Part shown: positions 27,313-36,200 of the stretch, piece by piece
How the letters are laid out: each line of letters starts with the position of its first letter
How positions within the stretch are numbered: the first letter of the stretch is position 1
From: Novosphingobium resinovorum
Lineage (GTDB): Bacteria; Pseudomonadota; Alphaproteobacteria; Sphingomonadales; Sphingomonadaceae
Direction of reading: 5' to 3'
Assembly: GCF_027922145.1 (NCBI RefSeq)
Contig: NZ_BSFC01000019.1
Span: 413,369-477,368 of the forward strand
Length of the DNA stretch: 64,000 nucleotides
Program-made: the position numbers and the translations under genes
The notes under the pieces: generated by a model
Seen by the model: the letters and a program-made list of their open reading frames with translations, nothing else
Database searches by the model: none
What the model was told of the DNA's origin: nothing

Positions 27313-27539
27313 CGCACCACCTCCATTCCGGTGTGGTTGGCGCGCTCACGACGTTCCTTGTCGCGGAACTTGGCCTCACTCCAGCCTAATTGGAAGAGAG
27401 CGTTCCATGCTTCGACATGGGCGGGATTGAAAGGGTCGAAAGGTGCGACGCCAGCCGCGTAGGCCGGAATTCCGGTCCGCTGCCGGAAAGGCACGACATT
27501 GCTATCGGCGGAATCCGCCGGTACTCGGGCTTTAGCCAT
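27309..27539 (-). CDS. Small hypothetical protein, first gene of the minus-strand operon
   Basis: A 76-residue protein (MAKARVPADSADSNVVPFRQ, then FDPFNPAHVEAWNALFQLGWSEAKFRDK). AGGAG precedes the ATG. The second half resembles small phage and element proteins with an N-P-x-H-x-x-A-W motif. It is divergent from the putative DNA-binding protein at 27627, with 87 bp between the two starts. Confidence 0.6.
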   Translation of the reverse strand: MAKARVPADSADSNVVPFRQRTGIPAYAAGVAPFDPFNPAHVEAWNALFQLGWSEAKFRDKERRERANHTGMEVVR

Positions 27540-27626
27540 ATCGATCTCCTAGTGATCGGTTTCGGTTAGGGCCGGGCGGAAGTTGGCGCTTCCATCCGGC
27601 CTGATTATTCGTTACAGTAATTCTCG

Positions 27627-27812
27627 ATGACCGGTCAAGGAATTTCTGTTACAAAAAAGAGGGGGAGGCCATCTAAGGCCCCTACTTCCGTGGTGCGACT
27701 TCCTGATGAGGTGCTTGAGGCGGCAGACGCTTGGGCAAAAAAGCAGCCCGACCAGCCCTCCCGACCGGAGGCCATCCGCCGCCTGGTCAAGAGGGCTCTC
27801 GGGATCGATTGA
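27627..27812 (+). CDS. Putative ribbon-helix-helix DNA-binding protein
   Basis: A 61-residue protein. The N-terminus KKRGRPSKAPTSV resembles an AT-hook (GRP flanked by basic residues), then SVVRLPDEVLEAADAWAKKQPDQPSRPEAIRRLVKRAL fits a ribbon-helix-helix fold. GTTACAGTAATTC and GAATTTCTGTTAC form an imperfect inverted repeat across its start, a possible autoregulatory operator. It is divergent from the eight-gene operon and could control it. Confidence 0.65.
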   Translation: MTGQGISVTKKRGRPSKAPTSVVRLPDEVLEAADAWAKKQPDQPSRPEAIRRLVKRALGID

Positions 27813-27828
27813 CCGAACCCAAGGGATG

Positions 27829-28098
27829 CGGGTTATCAGTGTCGTGATGGTCGATCAGGAGCCCTTGGTGATCGGCTATGAGAAGTGTTTCTGGGCGTTG
27901 GCGGTGACGCTCGCGAAGCGACCGGGGGCAATCAAGGGCTAGTTCCTCAAGTCGCTGAATGACAACGAGGGCGTGCGTGGGACTTTCGGTCGCTTCACCG
28001 TCGGCGCGATCGACACGACCTACACCGTGGGCGCGGTCTCGCGCCCGGCGCGCGAGGTCCTGATCAGCAATTATGCGCTGCCGGCGAACGAAAACTGA
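27829..28098 (+). pseudogene. Remnant: 5' end of a second DUF1275 gene joined to the tail of an unknown gene
   Basis: From 27869 the frame reads VIGYEKCFWALAVTLA, matching the first residues of the DUF1275 protein at 20252 (MIAYEKRFWVLAAMLA); the DNA is also similar. After about 50 bp the similarity stops. A TAG follows at 27940, then the same frame continues without stops as FLKSLNDNEGVRGTFG, DTTYTVGAVSRP and VLISNYALPANEN to a TGA at 28098. The second part looks like the C-terminus of some other protein that I cannot name. Confidence 0.6.
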
Positions 28099-28335
28099 GG
28101 CAAGCGTCCTTTTCCTTGGTGCCAGCTGGGCTGGTCAATCCTGATCGCTCAGCACAGCCACCAAATTTGACAATATAATGCGCATTTCTGTTTCTTAATG
28201 AGCAATACCTGTAATTAGAATATCGAGCTATTTTTTACCGATCATCAAAATTTGCTGTATGATACGGACATAATCTTTCTCAATAAATATGATAACAAGC
28301 GGACATATATGTTGTTGTTAAATCGATTGCTCATC
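28099..28335. other. AT-rich noncoding stretch
   Basis: From about 28150 the sequence is much richer in A and T than anything in the backbone (for example ATTTTTTACCGATCATCAAA). It contains no open frame worth calling. It forms the left flank of the IS630 insertion; the right flank (29487-29970) is similarly AT-rich, so the IS seems to have entered an AT-rich block. Confidence 0.5.
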
Positions 28336-29414
28336 TAGTGGGAGGAATCTAACACTTGATGCCCGCGCCTGACGGCGGCGATGATCTTATCTGGGTCTGC
28401 GGTCCAGACGAATGGCTTTGGGCTTTCATTGTGCTCGGCAAGGAAGCGGTTGATGGCCGCCTGGAGGTCGATGAGCGAGTGGAAGACGCCGCGTTTGAGA
28501 CGGCGGTTGGTCAGCTTGGCGAAGAAGCCCTCAACGGCATTCAGCCATGAGCATGAGGTTGGCGTAAAGTGGAAGGTAAAGCGCGGGTGGCGGCCGAGCC
28601 ACTCGCGCACTTTGGGATGCTTGTGGGCAGCGTAGTTATCGAGGATGACGTGGATCGCCTTTCCTGCGGGCACCTGTGCTTCGATCAGGTTCAGAAAACG
28701 GATGAATTCCTGATGACGGTGCCGCTGCATGTTGCGGCCGATTACGGTGCCATCGAGCACGTTGAGCGCAGCAAAGAGCGTGGTTGTGCCATTGCGCTTG
28801 TAATCGTGGGTCATGGTTCCGGCCCGTCCCTTCTTGAGCGGGAGGCCAGGCTGCGAGCGATCGAGCGCTTGGATTTGGCTTTTTTCGTCGAATGACAGCA
28901 CGATCGCGTGCGCGGGCGGCGAGACATATAGCCCGACGACATCGCGAAGCTTTTCGACAAACTTCGGATCATTCGATAGCTTGAATTGGCGAACGCGGTG
29001 GGGTTGCAGGCCATGAGATCGCCAGATCCGCTGCACCGAACTGACGCTGATCCCAACCTCGCTCGCCATCATCAGCGCCGTCCAATGGGTGGTCTCGCCG
29101 GGCGGATCTTCGAGCGTCCGAGCAACGACCCGGTCGGTCACCTCGGGAGCCAAGGGCGGGATCCGCGACGGACGGGTCTTGTCGCGAAGCAGTCCTTCGA
29201 CTCCTTCTTGCATGAAGCGCTCTTGCCATCGCCATACGCAGGTCTTCGAAGTCCCAGTTCGCCGCATGATCTCGTTGGTGCCGACACCCTCGCTCGTCAG
29301 GACCACGATCTCGGCGCGCCATGAATGCTTCTGCGCCGAGTTGCGGTCCTTGATGATCCGATCGAGCCGGTCTCGGTCGCATGGGGAAAGGCTGATTGAG
29401 ATACCGCTGCGCAT
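28335..29414 (-). CDS. IS630 family transposase
   Basis: A 359-residue DDE transposase. The N-terminal HTH region (RAEIVVLTSEGVGTNEIMRRTGTSKTCVWRWQERF) is followed by a second HTH (MMASEVGISVSSVQRIWRSHG). The catalytic core has the acidic residues in VLSFDEKSQIQALDR, VILDNYAAHKHPKV and SWLNAVEGFFAKLTNR, the usual DDE arrangement. Full length and uninterrupted, so the IS may be active. It lies 12 bp upstream of the small ORF at 29498. Confidence 0.95.
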   Translation of the reverse strand: MRSGISISLSPCDRDRLDRIIKDRNSAQKHSWRAEIVVLTSEGVGTNEIMRRTGTSKTCVWRWQERFMQEGVEGLLRDKTRPSRIPPLAPEVTDRVVARTLEDPPGETTHWTALMMASEVGISVSSVQRIWRSHGLQPHRVRQFKLSNDPKFVEKLRDVVGLYVSPPAHAIVLSFDEKSQIQALDRSQPGLPLKKGRAGTMTHDYKRNGTTTLFAALNVLDGTVIGRNMQRHRHQEFIRFLNLIEAQVPAGKAIHVILDNYAAHKHPKVREWLGRHPRFTFHFTPTSCSWLNAVEGFFAKLTNRRLKRGVFHSLIDLQAAINRFLAEHNESPKPFVWTADPDKIIAAVRRGHQVLDSSH

Positions 29415-29486
29415 CCACCCTCATCGCACAACCGGCAAGCTTCGGGAATCCACTTCAGGACTCTTCTGTCAGACCTTGACCACTAG
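28336..29486. mobile_element. IS630-family insertion sequence
   Basis: Ends TAGTGGGAGGAATCTAACAC (28336) and, reading inward on the other strand from 29486, TAGTGGTCAAGGTCTGACAG. Most positions agree, giving imperfect terminal inverted repeats of about 20 bp that begin with the TA target duplication typical of this family. The transposase fills the element, and its TAG stop uses the left TA. Intact by sequence. Confidence 0.85.
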
Positions 29487-29497
29487 AAAGCTTATAA

Positions 29498-29692
29498 ATG
29501 TTGGACATGGACGCACCTACGCTCGAAATTGCTCAGACGGTAGCACGCTGTATCGCCGAACAACTCGAACGTAGCGAAATGGGCAACGTCACCTTGCCTC
29601 GGGAAATAGCTGAGTTGGCGCTCGCTTTCACGAACGCAGCGATCGAGAGCCTCCAGAGCTCTCCTTGTGACGTTGGAAAGTCGCTGAACTGA
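29498..29692 (+). CDS. Small hypothetical protein
   Basis: A 64-residue helical protein (MLDMDAPTLEIAQTVARCIAEQLERSEMG, then LPREIAELALAFTNAAIESL). No clear ribosome binding site. Its start lies 12 bp beyond the IS630 right end, so any promoter it had was probably separated by the insertion. It could also start at the second Met (29507). Kept at low confidence because the amphipathic helices look protein-like. Confidence 0.35.
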   Translation: MLDMDAPTLEIAQTVARCIAEQLERSEMGNVTLPREIAELALAFTNAAIESLQSSPCDVGKSLN

Positions 29693-29970
29693 CAGATGCC
29701 CACTGTCCTTTGCCTTGAACATTGACTGAGCACTTCCTGTCTGGGACGATTCGATTTCGGCTATAGCTACTTGGCAGCGAGACTGGGTGCGAAAAAATAC
29801 TTAACTTAAGTTATGAAACTCGCTAAAGTGTTCACTAGTTCAACTTGCTGTTTGAAAAATTTATGCCAGAAATAGGCAATGCAATCGTTGCTATAGGTGA
29901 TTTCACCATATCAATTGCATTATGAAACTGCTTACCTCCTTTATAAGTCAGTTAATAAAAGGGGGTAATA

Positions 29971-30186
29971 ATGATGCGCTTTGCTAATGATGGACCGGTT
30001 TTGACCAGACGAGAAGTTGAGGTCGTCCGCCTCGTCGCTGATGGATATTCGGCAAAGGAGGCAGCCCTGAACCTGCGAATCGCGCCATGCACAGTAGAGC
30101 GACATATCGAAAACGTCCGGCTGAAAACCCGGGCACGCAATCGTGCTCAAATGATCGCGCACGTTGTATCGGGCGGTCTAATCTAA
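29971..30186 (+). CDS. Stand-alone LuxR-type helix-turn-helix protein
   Basis: A 71-residue protein made of little but a GerE/LuxR HTH: LTRREVEVVRLVADGYSAKEAALNLRIAPCTVERHIENVRLKTRARNRAQMIAHVV. The LTRRE, GYSAKEAA and TVERHI positions match the family. AAGGGGGT precedes the ATG, a strong ribosome binding site. No receiver or ligand domain. The 280 bp upstream are AT-rich and noncoding. It could regulate element genes; the target is unknown. Confidence 0.8.
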   Translation: MMRFANDGPVLTRREVEVVRLVADGYSAKEAALNLRIAPCTVERHIENVRLKTRARNRAQMIAHVVSGGLI

Positions 30187-30274
30187 AACCCGATTGCTGA
30201 TTGCGTTCAGGGGCGCACAACGGCCCTGGCGCCACACGCGCATAAAAGCCGCCATGTCTTCTGATAATCTGCAC

Positions 30275-30314
30275 GGGGCTGTATTTCGCTCATCACTCAG
30301 CGAAATGCAGCCCC
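30275..30314. terminator. 16-bp hairpin downstream of the LuxR-type gene
   Basis: GGGGCTGTATTTCGCT, 8-base loop, AGCGAAATGCAGCCCC; one G-T wobble position. It starts 88 bp after the stop codon and has no T-tract. It could act as a transcript-end hairpin or be a leftover palindrome. Confidence 0.5.
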
Positions 30315-30349
30315 GCGAAAGACGGTGATCCTCGCGCCATGGTCCCGTC

Positions 30350-30545
30350 ATGGCACGAACTGCAAATCACGAACAGCTTACCTGCGACCTGACGATCGAC
30401 GGCAAAGCCGAAGCTTCCGAAGACGTCATCGGCGGCGGCATCAGCCTTAAGAACCACAAGCACACCGGCCGCACGCGCCGCGATGGCAGGACCATCAAAG
30501 CGCGCATCATAGCGTTGCGGGGCTGGTAGGCGCGACCACCCCGGA
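30350..30545 (+). pseudogene. Remnant: phage baseplate protein V tail fragment joined to DUF1275 3' end
   Basis: A 59-codon frame from ATG 30350 reads LTCDLTIDGKAEASEDVIGG and GISLKNHKHTG. This matches the C-terminal region of phage baseplate assembly protein V (spike), where ISL-x-NHxH is typical. Directly after it, in another frame, codons spell AAMAGPSKRAS-stop, matching the last codons of the DUF1275 protein (AAMAGPSKRAP-stop), and the similarity continues about 30 bp beyond. Two broken genes were therefore joined here. Confidence 0.6.
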
Positions 30546-30549
30546 ATCC

Positions 30550-31035
30550 TCAATAGGCATCCTCAGGAAATTTGAGGCATTCCGCGACTCGCTCGACGAT
30601 CGGAGCATACTTGGCTGAAAGGCTCTCGGGGTAGCGAAACCGCATCGCTATCAGCCGGTCGCCGACCCTGACGGCCTTCGTATAGAGGGCCTGGTCAACC
30701 CGCGTCCCGGAAACGACAAACCAGTTCTTACCCCGTGCAATCAGGGCAACATGGGTCAGCCTTTCCTGCTCGATCCGGAGCGGCTCAGCCAGCGTCTCGC
30801 GGGTGTAGTCGATGCTCCCGGCGATCAGCTGTGCGCTGTCTCCCGATTCCAACGCGATTGCGTGACCCGTGTCCGACACCCTACGCTGCTGAAAAATATC
30901 GGTCGGGTAGCAGATCGAGAAGGGGAAAGGTTCGCTCTCCCAGACTGCCCATCCGTCAGCTTTGGCTACGGCCGGGAGCGGGCCTGCGGCCAGCGCCAGA
31001 AAGAGCGGCGACATCGCTTGAAACAGGCTCTTCAA
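30550..31035 (-). CDS. Hypothetical exported protein
   Basis: A 161-residue protein. The start is TTG at 31035, overlapping the stop of the gene in front (TTGA); the ATG at 31014 is the alternative. The leader SPLFLALAAGPLPAVAKA suggests export. The mature part WAVWESEPFPFSICYPTDIFQQ, then NWFVVSGTRVDQALYTKAVRVGDRLIAMRFRYPES has the look of a small beta-sandwich periplasmic protein. Coupled to the LprI-like gene. Confidence 0.65.
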   Translation of the reverse strand: MKSLFQAMSPLFLALAAGPLPAVAKADGWAVWESEPFPFSICYPTDIFQQRRVSDTGHAIALESGDSAQLIAGSIDYTRETLAEPLRIEQERLTHVALIARGKNWFVVSGTRVDQALYTKAVRVGDRLIAMRFRYPESLSAKYAPIVERVAECLKFPEDAY

Positions 31036-31463
31036 GGGTCGATCTCCAATATCCGGGCATAGCGTTCGAGCAGTCGTGCCCGGTCGCCGATCATAGTCGC
31101 GCTGGCGTCGGCCTCCATCGGTACGAACATCGTTCCGCGACGCTGGCCGAAAAGCTCGGCTTGGGCCTTCCTCTCCGCATCGCGGAACAACAACCACGCA
31201 CGCTGCGATTCTCGTAGGCGAGATGCCGAGGCTGCAGGCAAGCGGCCCATAAGGATTCGATAGGCAGCATTCATGCGGGCGTCATAGCGACGCTCCGCTG
31301 TGGTGACGCAACCAGTTTGCCCAGCCGTGGAACTGTTCGCCGGTTCATCCAGGCAGTGCGACAGGGCAATGGCGGTGCTGTCCTCCTCCCGATCAGCTGC
31401 CGCAGCCGGCATCGTTCCCGAGATGGCGCAGCATAAAGCGATCGCTTGGGTGCAAAATCTCAT
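31032..31463 (-). CDS. Lysozyme inhibitor LprI family protein (DUF1311)
   Basis: A 143-residue exported protein with a signal peptide (FCTQAIALCCAISGTMPAAAA). The DUF1311 core is present: CVTTAERRYDARMNAAYRILMGRL, then RLRESQRAWLLFRDAE and GTMFVPMEADASATMIGDRA. The family includes LprI, reported to inhibit lysozyme in mycobacteria. The paired gene downstream overlaps by 4 bases. Confidence 0.82.
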   Translation of the reverse strand: MRFCTQAIALCCAISGTMPAAAADREEDSTAIALSHCLDEPANSSTAGQTGCVTTAERRYDARMNAAYRILMGRLPAASASRLRESQRAWLLFRDAERKAQAELFGQRRGTMFVPMEADASATMIGDRARLLERYARILEIDP

Positions 31464-31730
31464 CTCGTCTCCGTTGGTGCAGCAAAGCGAGCCAGGGCGT
31501 CGCGCAGCCCGTTAAGCTGTCGGTGCCGACATAATGCCGATGGCGTTGTGAAGATGCCCGACCTTTCGTGGCCAAAGCTACAGCGGCCAATTCGCACGCC
31601 GCAAAAAAATTCGTGATCCGAACGCTTGCGGACGGTGGCGAAGGATAGAGAAATGGCTGAACTCCTTGAGTTTCGGGCCCTTTGTGTTACAGTTGGAACA
31701 CTCAACGTCGAGATGACAGTGGAGCCGAAA

Positions 31731-31865
31731 ATGCAGAACGTGCACGTCACATTCCGTGCCAATGAGGCGGTGGTCGCTGCTCTAAGCGAACGCGCCCGAA
31801 GCGCTGGGTGCTCTCTTTCCGAATACCTGCGCGCCATGGTGCGCGAGAAGGTCAACCTCCATTGA
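31731..31865 (+). CDS. Small ribbon-helix-helix protein
   Basis: A 44-residue protein (MQNVHVTFRANEAVVAALSERARSAGCSLSEYLRAMVREKV), with a beta strand then two helices, as in CopG/Arc repressors. GTGGAG lies 7 bases before the ATG at 31731; starts at 31713 or 31626 are less likely. It is the first gene of the phage-like plus-strand run, and its stop overlaps the next TTG (TTGA). Possibly a repressor of that run. Confidence 0.6.
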   Translation: MQNVHVTFRANEAVVAALSERARSAGCSLSEYLRAMVREKVNLH

Positions 31866-32299
31866 CCGCGCCCGGCGAAATCGAGGCCTCGGCTGATTAC
31901 GCCCTTCTCCCGCGTGCTGCGCGGGGCGATGTTGATGCCCTGCGGCAACTGGCGGTGTCCGGGATCACGCTGTTCAGGACGAACGACGATCCCTTTGCCC
32001 TGATGGAGGGTCTGACCTTCGCAAGGCTTGCAGCGGCGATTGGCGATGAAAGCGACGCCGGTTTGCTCTTCAATGCGCTCGGGTGTGTTTCCGACCTCGC
32101 GCACGAACATCCCGATCAAGCCTTCTGGGCCGACAATGCCGACGCGGAGATGCTGGCCATTGCCTCGCGTCTTGCTGATGCTGGCGCGAAAGATGCCGAG
32201 CACGTGTTGCTCGGTCTGAGCACCGCCACCAGCCCCCGCGCTGCTCTCCTCGCTCGCGAACTCGCCGATGCCATGCCCTTGATGGGAGGGATTGTCTGA
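31862..32299 (+). CDS. Hypothetical protein with helical repeats
   Basis: A 145-residue protein starting at TTG 31862 (TAPGEIEASADYALLPRAARG). The helices DVDALRQLAVSGI, FALMEGLTFARLAAAIGD, AGLLFNALGCVSDLA and AEMLAIASRLADAGAKDAEHVLL resemble TPR/Sel1-like repeats. It is coupled on both sides by 4-base overlaps (TTGA, then ATGA). Function unknown; the position in a virion-like operon suggests an accessory structural or regulatory role. Confidence 0.65.
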   Translation: MTAPGEIEASADYALLPRAARGDVDALRQLAVSGITLFRTNDDPFALMEGLTFARLAAAIGDESDAGLLFNALGCVSDLAHEHPDQAFWADNADAEMLAIASRLADAGAKDAEHVLLGLSTATSPRAALLARELADAMPLMGGIV

Positions 32300-33273
32300 T
32301 GAGGAATACCCAAACGAACATCCCCGGCCTCTCGCCGGATCTTCTCAATAACATCGGTCTACCGGGAGTTATCGGCGGCTACGGCGGGGGCACGTGGAAT
32401 GCGGATGGCAGCGTGGCGACACCTCACGCGCCCATGCCCAACATCCCGATGCCCACGCCAAATGCGCCCCCCCGAGCCGGCATGTTCGGTCGCGGATTTG
32501 GCGGGCAGTCTGCTGGCTCTCAGGCGAGTCCTGTCCCCGTCGATAGCGCTCAGCAGCCGAGCCCGCTGGGCGGCTCGATGCGTCAGCCCTTCGACTACGA
32601 CGCCGCGCTTGCCCGCCTCGTGCAGCCGGAAAAGAAGGAATCCACCTGGGCGACGATCGCTTCAATCGTCGGCCCGGCGTTGATGGCCGCAGGTGGCAAC
32701 CAGGCTGGGGCCAACGCCATGATCCAGAACATGGCCGATCGCCGTAACTCATCGCAGGATAGCCGCCGCCGTGCCCAGGAAGCGGTCGAACGGTGGAAGC
32801 ATGAGGACTGGTCGCGCCAGAACGGGGCAGATCTCAACGCTGCCGCGCCCTTCACCATCGGTCGGGATCGCCTCACCTACGACCCCGCGACGGGCGAGAC
32901 GGCTTCGATCTACCACGGCGCCCCGGACTTCGAGGAATACGCCCGCCTTCAGGGTCTCCAGCCCGGCACGCCTGGCTACAACACGGCGATGGTCGATTAC
33001 GTGCTGCGGGCGAACGGTCCGACCGCGCTTCAGGGCGATAGGGATCTGGAAGCCCTGCGATCAGGAAACCGCCTCAAGCTGGAGGATGTTCGCCAGGGCA
33101 ACCGGATGGAACTGCGCGGCAGCCCGACCTATCGCGACACGCATGCGCCTCCGCCCCGTCTGTCAACCGCCGGGTCTGGCGGTGGGCGCCGTTCGTCGGG
33201 GCGTCCGACTGCGACCGGGCCCAACGGACAGAAGGTGGAATGGAACGGCAGCGACTGGGTGCCCGCCACGTGA
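32299..33273 (+). CDS. Phage-like structural protein candidate
   Basis: A 324-residue protein with a Pro/Gly-rich N-terminus (PHAPMPNIPMPTPNAPPRAG), then a helix with a small-residue membrane-like patch (ATIASIVGPALMAAGGNQAGANAMIQNMADRR) and a polar, charged C-terminus ending in GPNGQKVEWNGSDWVPAT. The patch followed by a basic region is common in internal virion and ejection proteins. The ATG overlaps the stop in front (ATGA). The large protein gene overlaps its end (GTGA). Confidence 0.6.
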   Translation: MRNTQTNIPGLSPDLLNNIGLPGVIGGYGGGTWNADGSVATPHAPMPNIPMPTPNAPPRAGMFGRGFGGQSAGSQASPVPVDSAQQPSPLGGSMRQPFDYDAALARLVQPEKKESTWATIASIVGPALMAAGGNQAGANAMIQNMADRRNSSQDSRRRAQEAVERWKHEDWSRQNGADLNAAAPFTIGRDRLTYDPATGETASIYHGAPDFEEYARLQGLQPGTPGYNTAMVDYVLRANGPTALQGDRDLEALRSGNRLKLEDVRQGNRMELRGSPTYRDTHAPPPRLSTAGSGGGRRSSGRPTATGPNGQKVEWNGSDWVPAT

Positions 33274-36200
33274 GCTTGCCGCCGCCCCCTCCCGGCTTTC
33301 GTCTGGATGGCAAGGGCACGCCCCCGCTGTCGTCGGCAGCGCCTGCACCCGCCGCACCGCCTCCGCCGCCGGGTTTCCAGATCGATCAGCCTTTGCCCAA
33401 GGCGCCAACCCTGCCGCCGCTTTCCGGCGACATCGTCGTGCGCCCCGTTGACGGCGACACGGCAAAGCTGTCCTCCGGGCAGAACCTGAGGCTGTGGGGT
33501 GTCGATGCGCCCGAACTGTCGCAGCAGGGCTGGGATCGATCGGGCCGCGCCTTTCCGATCGGACAACAGTCACGTGACGCCTTCGGGGGCTTGCTCACCG
33601 AGGGGCCGCAGACGATCGGTTCCCCTGTCGGCATGTCCTTTCGCCGTCCTGTCGCGCCGATCGACATCGGCGGGAAGGATGCCGGGCTTACGCTGGCGAG
33701 GAGTGGCAACGCACTTGCCGCCCCGGATTTCCTCGCTGCCGATCCCCAGCGCCGGTTTGAATACATGCAGGCGGAGCGCCTGGCCCGCCTCAACGGCCTC
33801 GGCATCCACGACACGAAATTCCAGATGCCCGCCGACTATCGCAAAGCGCCTCTCCCTGCGCCATCACACGAAACCGTAGCGCAGTGGTGGGATACGCCGA
33901 CGCCGCTCGCCGGGATGCGCCCCGAGGTCGAGCAGGCTTTCCTTGGCATGGTCAACGATGCCACGGTTCCGGTCGAGCAGGTCGTGCGATTCTCCAGGGA
34001 GAATGGGTTCATCACCGATCCCGCCGATGTGACGCGGGCGCGGGAGCAGATCGAGAAGACCGGGCTCGCTGCCACCGCAGGCTACAAGGATTACGTTCGG
34101 CCTCTGACCGATCAGGGCGACGGCGCGCTCGGTGCATATGCGCGCGGTGTAGGCTCTGGGGCGCTGGCCAGCGGCCTCGATGAGGCGGGGGCCTTCGTAG
34201 ACATGCTGGGCGGCACAGAAGGCCGCGAGAACGTCTGGAACAGTGATCGTCGCCTCGCTGACATCTGGTCGAACAACCAGCAGCAGAACGCCTCGATCCT
34301 TGGGTTCGACGACTTCGCCCACCCTTACGCCACCGTGGGCGGTGAGTTGACCGGCGGCCTCCTCGTGCCGTTCGGTGCCCGAGCAAAGACTGTTGGCGAA
34401 CTGGCCCGCGTCGGCGCTGCGTATGGCGGCGCCACGGGTTTCCTCGGCACTGAGGGCTCCGTCAGTGAACGCGCGCTTGGGGCTGCGGTCGGCGTGCCGA
34501 TGGGCGCTGCCCTCGGCGTCGCGGGCGGCAAGTTGCTGGAGTATGGTGCTCCCCGCGCGCGAAAGCTCGTGGGCCGCATGTTCGGTCGAGGCTTCAATGA
34601 CGCCGCCCCGACCAGTGGCGCGCTCGACGATCTCGTTCCGGCTCCCATGCAGGACGCGCCTCCTCCTCCCCCGCCTGGTTTCAGGATGGACGATGCTCCA
34701 ATGCCCATGGCTGCGGAACCGTCGCCGTCGATCTCGCAGGAAGTGCGACAGCCCGACTACCTCGCGATGGAACGGCCGCAGCCGATGGGTCAGCCGCTCA
34801 GTGAGGCGCAGGTGCAGGCGCGCGCCAGCGACATTCAGCCGCGCGATGTGCTGCCGATCGCTGCAAGCGAAGACTGGCCTGCTGCTCCCGACTTTGCGGG
34901 CAACATCAACCTCGGCAAGCTGGATACCCCGCAGGACATCTCCCGCGCGCTGACGACCGTGGAGCGCGAGATTGGCTTTGATGCCGCCACGCGCGGCCGG
35001 GTGACGCAGGAAGAGACGGCGCGGCTCGCCGCTGACCTGAACATGACGCCCGAGACGCTGATGGCTCGTCGCCAGGGGCAGGCCTTCAACGCCGAGGAAG
35101 CCTTGGCCGCCCGTCAGATCCTCGCGAAGTCTGGCAACGAACTGGTGAACGCCGCGAAGCGCATCCAAGGCATGGACAGCCCCGGCGATGAACTGCTGGC
35201 TGCGTTTCGCCAGAAGCTTGTGCGGCACGTCGCCATTCAGGAACAGGTAGCGGGCGCGACGGCTGAGGCCGGGCGGGCGCTGGCGCAGTTCCGCATGATG
35301 GCCGACAGCCGAGCCGTGCGCGGCAACGTGCTTTCCGCGATGGTGCGTGGCGGTGGTGGCAAGGACACCCTTCAGGACGTGGCAAACGTCATCCTCGATG
35401 CGCAGGAACTGGAGCCGGGCAAGTTCAACGCTCTCATCGACAAGGCGCTCAAGCCGACGTGGAAGAACAAGCTGACTGAGCTGTACGTCAACTTCCTGTT
35501 GTCCTTTCCCCAGACGCACGCGGTCAACATCACTTCCAACACGCTGACGGCGCTCGCGCAGGTGCCGGAACACGCAGCGGCGTCGGCGATCGGCAAAGCC
35601 CGTCAGGTGCTCCCTAGCGCCGATCTGGACCGCATCACCGGCACTGAGGTCGGCCAGCGCATGTTCGGGCTGGTGCAGGGGGCAAAGGAAGGCGCCCGTC
35701 TGTTCTCGCGTGCCCTGCGTACTGGCGAGCCTGCCGACTTCGTCAGCAAGGTAGAAGGGCAGGAATACAAGGCCATCCCAGGCATGGCGGGCGAAGTGAT
35801 CCGAACGCCCACCCGCTTGCTGACGGCGGAGGACGAGTTCTTCAAAGGCATCGCGCGTCGGATGGAACTCAACGGCATCGCAGCCCGGATGGCTCACAAG
35901 GAGGGCCTGAAGGGCGACGAGGCGGCCAACCGGATTGCGGATCTCGTGGCGAACCCGACTGATGAGATGCTGCACTCCGCCGAGGATTACGGGCGCTACG
36001 TCACCTTCCAGTCGAAGCTCGGGCCGTTTGCCCAAGGCGTCTCGAACATGGCGAACAGCAGTATCGTCACGAAGTTCTTCCTGCCGTTCATCCGCACGCC
36101 CACGAATCTGCTCAAGTTCGCGACAGAGCGCTCCCCGGCCGCCCCGCTGCTGGCGGAATGGCGCAAGGATTACGTGGCCGGCGGTGCGCGCCGCGATCTG

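Noticed and set aside
33864..36035. A 723-codon frame antisense to the giant protein
   Set aside because: No recognisable domain; it is a mirror of the plus-strand coding sequence.
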